DNA of 64,000 nucleotides, from contig NZ_CP155796.1 of NCBI RefSeq assembly GCF_039729195.1, forward strand, positions 4,898,001-4,962,000, given 5' to 3'. This document shows positions 25,782 through 33,997 of the stretch, piece after piece. Position 1 is the stretch's first letter; every line of letters begins with the position of its first letter. The translations under genes were made by a program, and so were the position numbers. Below the pieces are notes generated by a model. The model searched no databases. It was not told where the DNA came from and saw nothing but the letters and a program-made list of their open reading frames with translations. Source of the stretch: Mycobacterium sp. DL (GTDB taxonomy: Bacteria; Actinomycetota; Actinomycetes; Mycobacteriales; Mycobacteriaceae).

Positions 25782-26555
25782 TCAGAGCACCTTGGAGAGA
25801 AAGTCCTGCAGCCGCGGATGCTTGGGGTTGTCGAACAGCTCCGCCGGCGGTGCGTCCTCGACGATCTTGCCTTCGGCCATGAACAGCACCCGTGAGGCGA
25901 CCTCCCGGGCGAAGCCCATCTCGTGGGTCACCACCACCATGGTCATGCCGCCCCGGGCGAGTGCGCGCAGCACCTCGAGGACGTCGCCGACCATCTCCGG
26001 ATCGAGCGCGCTGGTGGCCTCGTCGAAGAGCATGATCGACGGGTTCATCGCCAGTGCTCGGGCGATCGCGACCCGCTGCTTCTGGCCTCCGGAGAGCGTG
26101 GCGGGCTTGACGTGCGCCTTCTCCGCAAGTCCCACCTGGTCGAGCAGTTCGAGCGCTTTCTTCTCCGCAGCCGACTTGTCCATCTTCTTCGTCAAAAGCG
26201 GTGCCAGCGTGACGTTCTCGATCACCGTCATGTGAGGGAAGAGATTGAAGTGCTGGAACACCATGCCGATGTGCTGGCGCACCTTGTCCAGGTCCACCTT
26301 CGGGTCGGTGAGGTCGAACTCGTCGACGACCACCTTGCCTCCGGTGATGTCCTCGAGCTTGTTGAGGCAGCGCAGGAACGTCGACTTGCCGGATCCGGAT
26401 GGGCCGATGACACAGACGACTTCGCCGTGGCTGACCGTGGTGTCGATCCCGTCGAGTACCACCAGGTCGCCGAAGGATTTCTTGAGTCCCTCGATCCGGA
26501 TCTTGACCGTGCCCGCCGGTTCGGACGCAGCGGCCTCGGGAATGAGTGCGGTCAT
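25782..26555 (-). CDS. glnQ: Amino-acid ABC transporter ATPase (glutamine/glutamate type)
   Basis: A 257-residue ATP-binding subunit. Walker [11 protein letters not shown]-loop [11 protein letters not shown], signature LSGGQKQR, Walker [12 protein letters not shown] and the switch His (VVVTHEM) are all complete. This is the polar amino-acid importer class. Its ATG overlaps the upstream stop by 4 bp (ATGA at 26552-26555), so it is coupled to the fused binding-protein/permease gene. The longer ORF start at 26639 lies inside the permease gene and is rejected. Confidence 0.92.
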   Translation of the reverse strand: MTALIPEAAASEPAGTVKIRIEGLKKSFGDLVVLDGIDTTVSHGEVVCVIGPSGSGKSTFLRCLNKLEDITGGKVVVDEFDLTDPKVDLDKVRQHIGMVFQHFNLFPHMTVIENVTLAPLLTKKMDKSAAEKKALELLDQVGLAEKAHVKPATLSGGQKQRVAIARALAMNPSIMLFDEATSALDPEMVGDVLEVLRALARGGMTMVVVTHEMGFAREVASRVLFMAEGKIVEDAPPAELFDNPKHPRLQDFLSKVL

Positions 26556-28027
26556 TTCACGAGCCTCTTCTCGAGTTGGTCCGAAAGTTTCGTCAGCGCC
26601 ATGATGACGACGAAGTAGATGATGCCGATGATGAGCCACATGTTGAAGGACTGGAAGTTCCCGGCGATGATGATCCGTCCGGTCTGCGTCAATTCGGCGA
26701 TGCCGATCACCGACAGGATCGAGGTGTCTTTCAGGGTGATGACGAACTGGTTGATGTAGGACGGGATCATCGTGCGGATCGCCTGCGGCAGAATCACTTT
26801 GCGCATGGTCGGCAGATACCCGATGCCCAGGCTCCGGGATGCCTCCATCTGCCCCTTGTCGACGGAGAGGATTCCGCCGCGCACGATCTCGGTCATGTAC
26901 GCGCCGGCGTTGAGCGAGAGCGTGATGATGCCTGCCGTCAACGCCGACATCTGGAAGTTCAGTGCCGTCGGTATGCCGAAGTAGATGAAGAACGCCTGGA
27001 CCAGAAGCGGTGTGCCACGGAAGATGTCGACATAGGTGGTGCCGATGCCGCGGAGCCAGATCGACCGCGACACCCGCATGAGGCCGAACACGATACCGAG
27101 GGCCAGTGCGATGGCGATCGACACCACCGTCAGGATCAGGGTCATCTTCAAGCCGGCCATCAACAGCGGGAAGGTGCTCTTGATCAGGCCGAAGAAGGAA
27201 TTGTCGGCCTCGGTGGCGCCCGCACCCAGATAGCCGTCGACGATCTCCTGGTAGCGGCCAGACTCGCGGAGGTTGTTCAGGCCCTCGTTGAACTTCCTGA
27301 GCAGCTCGGCGTTCTGGCCCTTGTTCACCGCGAACCCGTAGTTGGATCCCTTCTCCTTGGGCGTCACGGTCTTGAAGCCGTTGCCCTGAGCGATGCCGTA
27401 GGCCAGGACCGGGTAGTCGTCGAAAATGGCCTGCGAGTTGCCGGTCCGGACCTCGTCGTACATCGACGCCGAATCCGCGAAGGACACCGTGGTGAACCCG
27501 TAGCGATCCTTGATGGAGTCGGCGAATGTCGCACCCTCGGTGCCGTTCTTCACCGCGACCCGCTTGCCCCTGAGGTCTTCATAGGACTTGATGTCATTGT
27601 TGGTGTCGAGCACCGCCATCTGGACGCCGGACTCGAAATACGGTTCGGAGAAATCGAATACCTGCTTGCGTTCGTCGGTGATCGACATCCCGGCGATGAC
27701 ACCGTCGACCTGGTTTGCCTGCACCGCCTGCAGTGCGGCGTCGAATCCGAGTGGCTTGATGTCGACGGTGAAGCCCTGATCCTCGGCGATCGCCCTGATG
27801 AGATCCATGTCGATGCCGACGTATTCGCCCGAACTGTCCTGGAATTCGAACGGTGCGAACGTGATGTCGGTCGCGATCTGATAGGTCTCGTCCTGCGCCG
27901 AGGCCACTGCCGGAGAGAGCAGGCCGATGCCGAGCAGGCCCGCCAGAGCAATGAACACCGCCGTGAACACGTGCCGGTGGGTGGCTGCGGTGCTGCCACC
28001 TGGGTTGGCCGACAGTTCGGCTCGCAT
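26552..28027 (-). CDS. Fused amino-acid binding protein and ABC permease (GlnH-GlnP type)
   Basis: A 491-residue fusion. An N-terminal hydrophobic segment (about residues 20-44, ending SAVASA-like) exports a periplasmic-binding-protein domain (about 48-275; [57 protein letters not shown]). After a linker come the permease helices (about 290-490) with the EAA-like loop ...[37 protein letters not shown]. One polypeptide therefore provides both capture and channel, pairing with the ATPase downstream. The ATG at 28027 has GGGAGG; the ATG at 28063 has no such site. The likely substrate is glutamine or glutamate. Confidence 0.9.
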   Translation of the reverse strand: MRAELSANPGGSTAATHRHVFTAVFIALAGLLGIGLLSPAVASAQDETYQIATDITFAPFEFQDSSGEYVGIDMDLIRAIAEDQGFTVDIKPLGFDAALQAVQANQVDGVIAGMSITDERKQVFDFSEPYFESGVQMAVLDTNNDIKSYEDLRGKRVAVKNGTEGATFADSIKDRYGFTTVSFADSASMYDEVRTGNSQAIFDDYPVLAYGIAQGNGFKTVTPKEKGSNYGFAVNKGQNAELLRKFNEGLNNLRESGRYQEIVDGYLGAGATEADNSFFGLIKSTFPLLMAGLKMTLILTVVSIAIALALGIVFGLMRVSRSIWLRGIGTTYVDIFRGTPLLVQAFFIYFGIPTALNFQMSALTAGIITLSLNAGAYMTEIVRGGILSVDKGQMEASRSLGIGYLPTMRKVILPQAIRTMIPSYINQFVITLKDTSILSVIGIAELTQTGRIIIAGNFQSFNMWLIIGIIYFVVIMALTKLSDQLEKRLVK

Positions 28028-28149
28028 GAGTGCCTCCCGCGTACGTTGCTTCGACATGGCCAACTGGCGAATGACACGCTAACGGCAAGTGACGGCGCCC
28101 GCCGGTTATCTGTCAGATGTGCTTCCGGCGCGGGAAGGTGAGCCCGGGA

Positions 28150-28500
28150 TCAGTCGGCGACGATGGCCTGGAAGTCCGGGCAGTAGGCGCCGACGGCGCC
28201 CTGCATCAATCGGGTCGCCGAGGGAACATCCAAGCCCTCTCCGAGCAGCGAAGCGACCAGGCTGGTGCGAATCTCGGCGGGATTGATGTTGTTGGCGCTG
28301 CCTTCGGCCACGATGTCGCAGACGTTGTTCCCGGCTTCGACTGCTTCATCCGGTGTGGCGAACTGGAGGCCGAGGCTTTCGACGACAGCGAGGAACTGGG
28401 CGTCGGCTTCGGTGGCGTGCGCGACCGGCGATCCGAGGGTCAACGCCGTCGCGGTCGCCGAGAACGCGGCAACCGTGAGGGATGCGTACCGACCGAACAT
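28150..28500 (-). CDS. DUF732-type small secreted protein
   Basis: A 116-residue exported protein: signal peptide MFGRYASLTVAAFSATATALTLGSPVAHA, then DAQFLAVVESLGLQFATPDEAVEAGNNVCDIVAEG ... SATRLMQGAVGAYCPDF. This is the DUF732 pattern with its two cysteines. The start at 28500 follows GGGAGG; upstream ATGs would hide the signal peptide. The family is abundant in mycobacteria and of unknown function. Confidence 0.88.
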   Translation of the reverse strand: MFGRYASLTVAAFSATATALTLGSPVAHATEADAQFLAVVESLGLQFATPDEAVEAGNNVCDIVAEGSANNINPAEIRTSLVASLLGEGLDVPSATRLMQGAVGAYCPDFQAIVAD

Positions 28501-28586
28501 GTGACCTCCCAGTGAGTTGCCTGTGCGGATGGTAACCGCCGCGCGCCGTGCGACCCGTGATTTGAACACCGAGTCGGCCGGTGGGC

Positions 28587-29600
28587 TCAGAGGCTCACGG
28601 TGAAGTGGGTGGCGACGATGTCACGAGACAGCGGACGGTCGGCCAGCGCGACGACGGCCTGGGTACGCAGGTCGTCGATCACTGCGGCGCCGATACCTCG
28701 AGTGGCCATCAGATCGACTATCCAGAAGGCGGTCTCGGTGACCGGTCGCGAATCACCGGTCAGCAGAACGGCCGACACCGCGTGCAACAGTTGATGCAGC
28801 GCATCCTCGGCGACCTGCGGGGCGGCCAGTGGTCCGGATGTCAGCGACCAGCCCGCCCTGAGGGTGGCGACGAGCCCGCGGTGGTCGTGTTCCAGGTCGG
28901 CCTGCTCGGCGGCCTGGGCGGCGGGCAGCGGCGGCGCCGGACCGACCACGGCCGGCACCGAGGCGATCGCGGTGACCGCGCCGTGCGCGTCGGCAGCCCA
29001 GGCCGTCGCTCCCAGCGCTCTGGCCCGGACGTCGTCGTACCCCAGCGCCGGGCCGCCGGCGACGATCGGCACCCCCGACGCAGTGCTCGCCTCGATGAAC
29101 CGGCGCGTCGCAGGCAGCGACCCCAGGACCGAGCAGCTCACCGCCACCGCCTCGGGGCCGTGGTCCTGGAGGTACTGGTTGAGTCGCGCCGGCGATGTGG
29201 CGGCTCCCAGGAGGATGCTGTCCCAGCCGTCTGCGCGCAGCGCGCAGTTGATGATCATGGCGGGCAACGCATGCCACTCCCGCTCTGCGCACGCCACCAG
29301 TACCCGGCCGCGCGTCGGGGGGGTGCGCTGCACGTTCCGGGTGACGGCCTGGGTCGCGGCCACCGCGATGGCGGTGGCCGCGTGCTCCTTGGCGACCGTC
29401 CACTCGCCCCGTTGCCACCGGGCGCCCACGGTGCGTTGGGACGCGGCGACGACATCGGTGAGGATGGTGACCGGATCCATGCCGTCGGCGAGCAGACGCT
29501 CCATGAGGGCTCTGGCGGCGCCGGCGTCGTCGGCGGCCAATGCCGCCTCGTATGCCCGCGTGGGGCTGAATTCCGGCGCCACCGGATCTAGCGGCCGCAA
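28587..29600 (-). CDS. Cobalamin-binding (CarH-like) sensor without DNA-binding domain
   Basis: A 337-residue protein. Residues 15-90 form a helical B12-binding cap with the exact W-x9-E-H motif (W62, E72, H73) that marks CarH/CarA-type light-sensing cobalamin domains. Residues 98-210 form the Rossmann B12 fold, with E108-W-H110 as a variant of ExHxxG that supplies the lower axial histidine; the usual Gly is Pro113. There is no MerR DNA-binding domain. The C-terminal 110 residues are helical and unassigned. The position after W62 is Gln, not the His that caps cobalt in CarH after light. The start (TTG 29600, overlapping the upstream stop, or GTG 29582) is uncertain. It is in an operon with the SpoIIE phosphatase. 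Confidence 0.8.
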   Translation of the reverse strand: MRPLDPVAPEFSPTRAYEAALAADDAGAARALMERLLADGMDPVTILTDVVAASQRTVGARWQRGEWTVAKEHAATAIAVAATQAVTRNVQRTPPTRGRVLVACAEREWHALPAMIINCALRADGWDSILLGAATSPARLNQYLQDHGPEAVAVSCSVLGSLPATRRFIEASTASGVPIVAGGPALGYDDVRARALGATAWAADAHGAVTAIASVPAVVGPAPPLPAAQAAEQADLEHDHRGLVATLRAGWSLTSGPLAAPQVAEDALHQLLHAVSAVLLTGDSRPVTETAFWIVDLMATRGIGAAVIDDLRTQAVVALADRPLSRDIVATHFTVSL

Positions 29601-30889
29601 GTGACCGCCAGCAACGCGATGTCATCGTGGGGTCCGGAGTCGACGTACTCCACGACGGTCTGTTCGATCGCTTCGCAGACGACATCCGGTGAGGCGCCTG
29701 CATATTCGGGTAGCAGAGCCATGAGTCGCTCGACGCCGTAGAGACCGTCGGCTCCGCGGGCCTCCTCGACTCCGTCGGTGAACATCAGCATGGTGTCGCC
29801 GGGGTGCAGCCGCAGCTCGAGGGTGCGGTAGTGCACGTCGGGAACCAATCCGCTTGCGGTGCCGAAGAGTTCGGGCTGTTCGACCTCGCCGGTGGATCGC
29901 AGGATGATCGGCGCCGGGTGGCCGGCGGTCGCGAGCTCGACGTCGGCGTGCGCCGCTGCCACCCGCAGACGTGCGCAGAGCACTGTGACGAACTGATCTG
30001 TTTCGGACCCGTGCAGGACGGTGTTGAGTGCGCGAAGCAGCGAGGCGGGGTGGCCGTCGAAATGTGCAGCGGTGCGAATGCTCTGGCGGGTGCGCCCGGT
30101 CAACGAGGCCGCCTCGACGCCCTTGCCGCAGACATCACCCAGCGTGAGCAACCAGTCGCTACCCGTCGCGATCACGTCGTAGAAGTCACCGCCGATGTCG
30201 AGATGCGCTGCGGCAGGGCGGTATCGAGCCGCGAGCCGGATGTTGTCGATATCGGGCAGCGACGGGGGGCGCAGCGCGCGGGAGAGCACGGCCGCGATCT
30301 GCGCGCGCTCCTCGTACAGCCGGGCCGAGTCCAGCGCGACGGCCGCGCGCGGGGCGATGCGTGTGGCGAGTGCGACGTCCTCGGCGTCGAATCCGCCGGT
30401 GCGGGACAACAACAGCACCCCGAGCGTGGCTCCGCGGGCGGACAGACCGACTGCCAGGAGTTGTGTCGCACCTGTTGCGATCACCTCCCCACGCAGCTGC
30501 GGGTGCGGCAGGATCTGCACCAGGGGACCGTCGTCGGGTGTCGACACCACCGCGGTGAGCTCGGTGCTGCCGGTGCGCAGCAGCCGGTCCAGGCGGGTGC
30601 CACTGATCGCGGAGTGCGAGACGACGTCGGTGAAGCTCACCGTGCTGCCGCCGTGGAGGCGCACGCTGCCGGTCCGCTCGTCAGGGAGGACCAACACCGC
30701 CCAGTCGGCGAGTTCGGGGCGGAGCAGAGTGAGGAAGCGCAGTGCTGTGCGGCGATGATTGAGCGAGCCGGTGAGTCCGAGTTCCACCTCCTCGGCCAGC
30801 TGCATGCGTGTGCGAACTGCGCCTACCTCCGATCCGGCGGACCCGCGCCGCGCGACACCGGGCACCACGGTAATTCCTCGCTCGGACAT
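29588..30889 (-). CDS. GAF-SpoIIE (RsbU-type) PP2C phosphatase
   Basis: A 433-residue protein. Residues 25-190 form a GAF-like sensory domain (RFLTLLRPELADWAVLVLPDE ... LLAVGLSARGATLGVLLLSR). Residues 205-433 form the SpoIIE/PP2C domain with its metal-binding acidic motifs: LDIGGDFYDV, LGDVCGKG, MFTDGVEEARG and PHDDIALL. Such phosphatases dephosphorylate STAS anti-anti-sigma proteins, freeing them to bind the anti-sigma kinase and so releasing a sigma factor. The ATG at 30889 is chosen (MSERGITVV). It overlaps the cobalamin sensor gene and diverges from the STAS gene at 31058. Confidence 0.88.
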   Translation of the reverse strand: MSERGITVVPGVARRGSAGSEVGAVRTRMQLAEEVELGLTGSLNHRRTALRFLTLLRPELADWAVLVLPDERTGSVRLHGGSTVSFTDVVSHSAISGTRLDRLLRTGSTELTAVVSTPDDGPLVQILPHPQLRGEVIATGATQLLAVGLSARGATLGVLLLSRTGGFDAEDVALATRIAPRAAVALDSARLYEERAQIAAVLSRALRPPSLPDIDNIRLAARYRPAAAHLDIGGDFYDVIATGSDWLLTLGDVCGKGVEAASLTGRTRQSIRTAAHFDGHPASLLRALNTVLHGSETDQFVTVLCARLRVAAAHADVELATAGHPAPIILRSTGEVEQPELFGTASGLVPDVHYRTLELRLHPGDTMLMFTDGVEEARGADGLYGVERLMALLPEYAGASPDVVCEAIEQTVVEYVDSGPHDDIALLAVTCGR

Positions 30890-30955
30890 TCTGCACGTCG
30901 CCCGAATCAATGATGCAGATGCGCGTCCGTCACCGATTCCGATAGCCTTCTAGGT

Positions 30956-30976
30956 GTTGTCCGCCCTCGTGACAAC
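30956..30976. promoter_or_regulatory. Inverted repeat in the phosphatase/STAS divergent region
   Basis: GTTGTC-N9-GACAAC sits centrally between the divergent phosphatase and STAS genes, 67 bp from one start and 81 bp from the other. It could be an operator controlling both; no regulator is known. Confidence 0.35.
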
Positions 30977-31057
30977 GTGCGTGGGTTCAGACTGCAGCCT
31001 CACCGAGTGTTCCGCGACCGTATCGACGGACGCCAATCATGAGATGAGTGCAGGGAC

Positions 31058-31414
31058 GTGCAGCAATTCACTGAAGGTCAGGTCGACGGCGTTGACGTCG
31101 TCGCAGCTTCGGGTGCCGTCGACATGCTGACCGCGCCGCGGTTGCAGGAGCTCGCGACCGCAGTGCTCGCACGCGAGCCCGCCTGCCTCGTCATCGATTT
31201 GACGCATGTCGATTTTCTCGGGTCGGCGGGCATGCAAGTGCTGATGACCACGCGGAACCGGCTCGGTCCGGGCACCAGGCTCGCTGTCGTCGCCGATGGC
31301 CCCGCCACGGCCCGCCCGCTGAAGATCACCGGCATCACCGACCTCATCGAGATCTTCCCGACCCTGGACATCGCTCTGCAGAACTTCGCGGAGGGCTCGG
31401 CATCCACCCGGTAG
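31058..31414 (+). CDS. STAS-domain anti-sigma factor antagonist
   Basis: A 118-residue single STAS domain of the SpoIIAA/RsbV type. The central DFLGSAGMQVL motif carries the phosphorylatable Ser56. Phosphorylation by an anti-sigma kinase inactivates such proteins, and a SpoIIE phosphatase such as the divergent neighbour reactivates them. The start is GTG 31058; the spacing to a ribosome site is poor, so the start is less certain. No RsbW-type kinase or sigma gene is present in the window, so those partners must be encoded elsewhere. Confidence 0.9.
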   Translation: MQQFTEGQVDGVDVVAASGAVDMLTAPRLQELATAVLAREPACLVIDLTHVDFLGSAGMQVLMTTRNRLGPGTRLAVVADGPATARPLKITGITDLIEIFPTLDIALQNFAEGSASTR

Positions 31415-31425
31415 CCGACGGTGAT

Positions 31426-31451
31426 GTTTGAACCCGTTGCGCCACGGGAAC
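31426..31451 (+). promoter_or_regulatory. Possible SigF-like promoter of the CsbD-like gene
   Basis: GTTT (31426-31429), 16 bp, GGGAAC (31446-31451). The -35 and spacing fit mycobacterial SigF, but the -10 differs from GGGTAT at the last three bases. CsbD-like genes are commonly stress-induced, so the match is reported at low confidence. Confidence 0.35.
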
Positions 31452-31536
31452 TTGAGCTTCGCCAATCGCGGCTCGTGCCGCGAACCGGACCGGAATCTTC
31501 CGGCAGCCGGGTGGAATCCGTAGGAAGGCGCGTCTC

Positions 31537-31773
31537 ATGGGTGACAACAATTCGGGTCCCGAGGAAGCCGTCAAGGGCGTCGTCGAGGGTGTGAAGGGCA
31601 AGGCCAAGGAGGTCGTCGGCGTCGTCACCGGTCGCGACGATCTGCAGCGCGAGGGCGAGGCCCAGCAGGACAAGGCCGAGGCTCAGCGCGAGGCCGCCAA
31701 GAAGGAGGCCGAAGCCGAGAGCGCGCGCGCCGCTGCCAAGGCGAACGAGGAACGGCAGAAGGCCGAGCAGTAG
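31537..31773 (+). CDS. CsbD-like stress protein
   Basis: A 78-residue, highly charged protein. The first 40 residues (EEAVKGVVEGVKGKAKEVVGVVTGRDDLQREGEAQQDKAEAQ) match the CsbD-like pattern, followed by an Ala/Glu/Lys helix. It has no signal peptide. CsbD proteins belong to the general stress response in Bacillus and actinobacteria, and their biochemical role is unknown. A GGAAGG site precedes the ATG. Sitting next to a partner-switching module, it is plausibly an output of the same sigma factor. Confidence 0.82.
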   Translation: MGDNNSGPEEAVKGVVEGVKGKAKEVVGVVTGRDDLQREGEAQQDKAEAQREAAKKEAEAESARAAAKANEERQKAEQ

Positions 31774-32223
31774 GAGCGAGTCGCCGGGTCACCACTTCAG
31801 CGAACTGATCGCAGCAGGGCGCCCCATCCGAACGCTCGTCGCGCAGCCGTGACGTTGTCGCGCCGATTCGGATGGGGCGCTTTGCTGCGTGTCGGGGTGT
31901 GATTTGGCGCTCACTTCGAAACCCGATGTTAAGAAAACATTGTTGACGCGTTTTCCTGATTGCCGGCAAGCACGGTTGCCAGGCGATCCTCTTCCCAGCT
32001 CCAGGCCAGTTTCGAGATTGCCGACACAAAGTCACAAGCTGATAACGAAGAATTTCCTAAGCGCTACCTGAGAGGGCACGGCAGCGCGGCGGATTTGAGC
32101 GCATTGGTCATCTCGGGAAGCGAATTTACGTCGCTACACTCGTTTCGAGTCGCGCTCACACGGGCGCAGGGACACTGAATCTAGGCCCGGCGCAGGACAT
32201 GCCGGCGGAGGTACCGCGACACG
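31774..32223. other. 450-bp intergenic region
   Basis: No gene is seen. It contains the long inverted repeat at 31819-31880 and then a stretch (about 31900-32080) clearly richer in A and T than the surroundings (TTAAGAAAACATTGTTGACG, AACGAAGAATTTCC). That stretch probably holds the promoter of the propeller gene at 32224. Confidence 0.5.
31819..31880 (+). terminator. Perfect 14-bp inverted repeat with 34-nt loop
   Basis: GCGCCCCATCCGAA (31819-31832) pairs perfectly with TTCGGATGGGGCGC (31867-31880), followed by TTTGCT. It lies 46 bp after the CsbD-like stop and could terminate transcription, but the loop is longer than in a classic terminator. Confidence 0.5.
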
Positions 32224-33294
32224 ATGGCAAACAATTTGGTGCCCATGGGGCACGCGATGCTGGACGGCAGTACTGCTTCAGGTGTGACTGACGAGGTCCT
32301 CGTGGATGGTGACGTCGTCTTCGACCGCCACATCACGGTGGGCCGCGGCCCGATCGGCGATATCGCCGCCGGCGGTGACGGCATCGTTGTCGTCAACTCC
32401 GGCGACGACTCACTGTCGCTCATCGACGCCGCCGCATCGGCGGTCGGTGAGGCCATGGCCCTCGTAGGCGAACCGACCGCTGTCGTCGCGTCTGACGACC
32501 GCGCGTACGTCACCACCGGTTCGGCGAGTCATGACGCGCTCTCGATCATCGACGTGGACAGCAGGGCTGTGGTCGCGTCCATACCGCTCGCGTACGGAGT
32601 GAGTGCACTGGCACTCAGCCCGGACGGCAAGCGGGTTTATGCGGGACACACCTCTCACGACCGCGTCGACGTCACGGTGATCGACACCGTCACCGAGCGT
32701 GTCGGCACCATCACGATCGGCTCCGGCCCCGCCGCGAGCCTCGATGCCCTCGCCGTGGATTCGAGCGGCCGACGCCTCTATGTGGCTGTCACCGACGACC
32801 GCGGTAGCCAGTTGGTCGTCGTCGACGCCGAAACCTCGCGGGTGCAGAGCGTGGTCACGGTCGGCTCGCCGATCCGCGACATCGCCTGCGCCGGCGGCAC
32901 GGCCTACGTGTTGACCTCCGATCGGGCGGTCGGTGGTGCGGTGCATGTCATCGAGCTCTCGACGAACAAGGTGACCGACACAGTGCAGGTCGGCGGCGCT
33001 CCCACCCAGTTGGTGGTGAGTCCGGACCATGCTCGCGCGTACATCGTCGACTACGACCGCGTGATCGTGCTGTGCACGCTGAGCCTCGAGATCGTCGACT
33101 CGTTGTCCGTGGATGCGCGCCCGTCGTGCGTGGCGTTGGGCGCCGACGGAGCACGCCTGTACGTCGCCGACTATTCCGGTGCGATGAGTGTGTACTCGGT
33201 GGCGTCGACCATCGAGATGCTCTACACGCAGTTCCTTGCCACCGACCCGATCGCCCTGAGCGTGCCCCGGGCGCTGGAGCCGGTCACGGCGTAA
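32224..33294 (+). CDS. YncE-like beta-propeller protein
   Basis: A 356-residue protein made of seven or so repeats of about 42 residues with the YVTN/YncE rhythm (GGDGIVVVNSGDDSLSLID, SPDGKRVYAGHTSHDRVDVTVIDT, DSSGRRLYVAVTD, SPDHARAYIVDYDRVIVL, GADGARLYVADYSG). There is no signal peptide, so the propeller should be cytosolic or exported by another route. Such folds bind proteins or small ligands; the partner is unknown. It is convergent with the response regulator gene. Confidence 0.82.
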   Translation: MANNLVPMGHAMLDGSTASGVTDEVLVDGDVVFDRHITVGRGPIGDIAAGGDGIVVVNSGDDSLSLIDAAASAVGEAMALVGEPTAVVASDDRAYVTTGSASHDALSIIDVDSRAVVASIPLAYGVSALALSPDGKRVYAGHTSHDRVDVTVIDTVTERVGTITIGSGPAASLDALAVDSSGRRLYVAVTDDRGSQLVVVDAETSRVQSVVTVGSPIRDIACAGGTAYVLTSDRAVGGAVHVIELSTNKVTDTVQVGGAPTQLVVSPDHARAYIVDYDRVIVLCTLSLEIVDSLSVDARPSCVALGADGARLYVADYSGAMSVYSVASTIEMLYTQFLATDPIALSVPRALEPVTA

Positions 33295-33307
33295 CCGCTC
33301 GGCACTG

Positions 33308-33997
33308 TCAGCGCCACTGATACCGGGTCTTGGGTCGACCGGCCTTGCCGTAGTCGGTGTTCCGGCTGACGGTGCCCTCGTCGGCAAGGCGTTCGAGATA
33401 GCGCCATGCGGTCACCCGTGACACCCCCACCTTCCGGGCCACCTCATCGGCGGTCGCCCCATCCACGGAATCCCGCACCGTGCGGGCGATCTCGTCATTC
33501 GTGCCCGAGGCCGCGCCCTTGGGTGCGGCGGCACGATCTGAGCTGACGCGCAATTCGGCCATCGCCCGATCGACCTCGGCCTGACTGGCGGCATCGGTGC
33601 CCGCGGGCAACGCGTCGCGGTAGCGCTGGTAGCGCTCGAGTCGATCCCGGAAGGCGGCGAAGGTGAAAGGCTTGAGGAGGTAGGCCAGCGCACCGTGTCC
33701 GACTGCGGCGCGCACCATTTCGAGATCCCGCTCCGAGGTGATCGTGATGATGTCCGGGGTGGGCCGCAACCCGGCCAGCGCCGAGGCCAGCGAGATGCCG
33801 CTGGCGTCGGGGAGGCCGATGTCGAGCAGAACGAGGTCGATCGGCGCCGGTGATGCGGCGGCCTCGGATGCCGCCCGCATCGCATCGCGTGCGGTATGAG
33901 CGATGCCGGCTACCGAAAAGCCCGGTATGCGACCGAGATAGGTCTGATGGGCCTCAGCGATCAGCGGTTCGTCCTCGACGATCAGTACAGTGATCAC
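33308..33997 (-). CDS. Response regulator, CitB/DcuR type
   Basis: A 229-residue regulator. The receiver domain (1-120) has the acidic pair D9/E10 region (VEDEPL), phospho-acceptor Asp in VLLDIGLPD and Lys in LLKPF. The C-terminal 70 residues form a winged helix-turn-helix (TADEVARKVGVSRVTAWRYLERLADEGTV), as in CitB/DcuR/DpiA regulators. Its ATG overlaps the kinase stop by 4 bp. It probably activates the divergent dctA gene in response to C4-dicarboxylates. Confidence 0.9.
   Translation of the reverse strand: MITVLIVEDEPLIAEAHQTYLGRIPGFSVAGIAHTARDAMRAASEAAASPAPIDLVLLDIGLPDASGISLASALAGLRPTPDIITITSERDLEMVRAAVGHGALAYLLKPFTFAAFRDRLERYQRYRDALPAGTDAASQAEVDRAMAELRVSSDRAAAPKGAASGTNDEIARTVRDSVDGATADEVARKVGVSRVTAWRYLERLADEGTVSRNTDYGKAGRPKTRYQWR

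Noticed and set aside
26546..28141. 531-codon forward ORF opposite the ABC transporter fusion gene
   Set aside because: Mirror of the permease/binding-protein gene with an Asp/Arg/His-rich translation and no recognisable motif.
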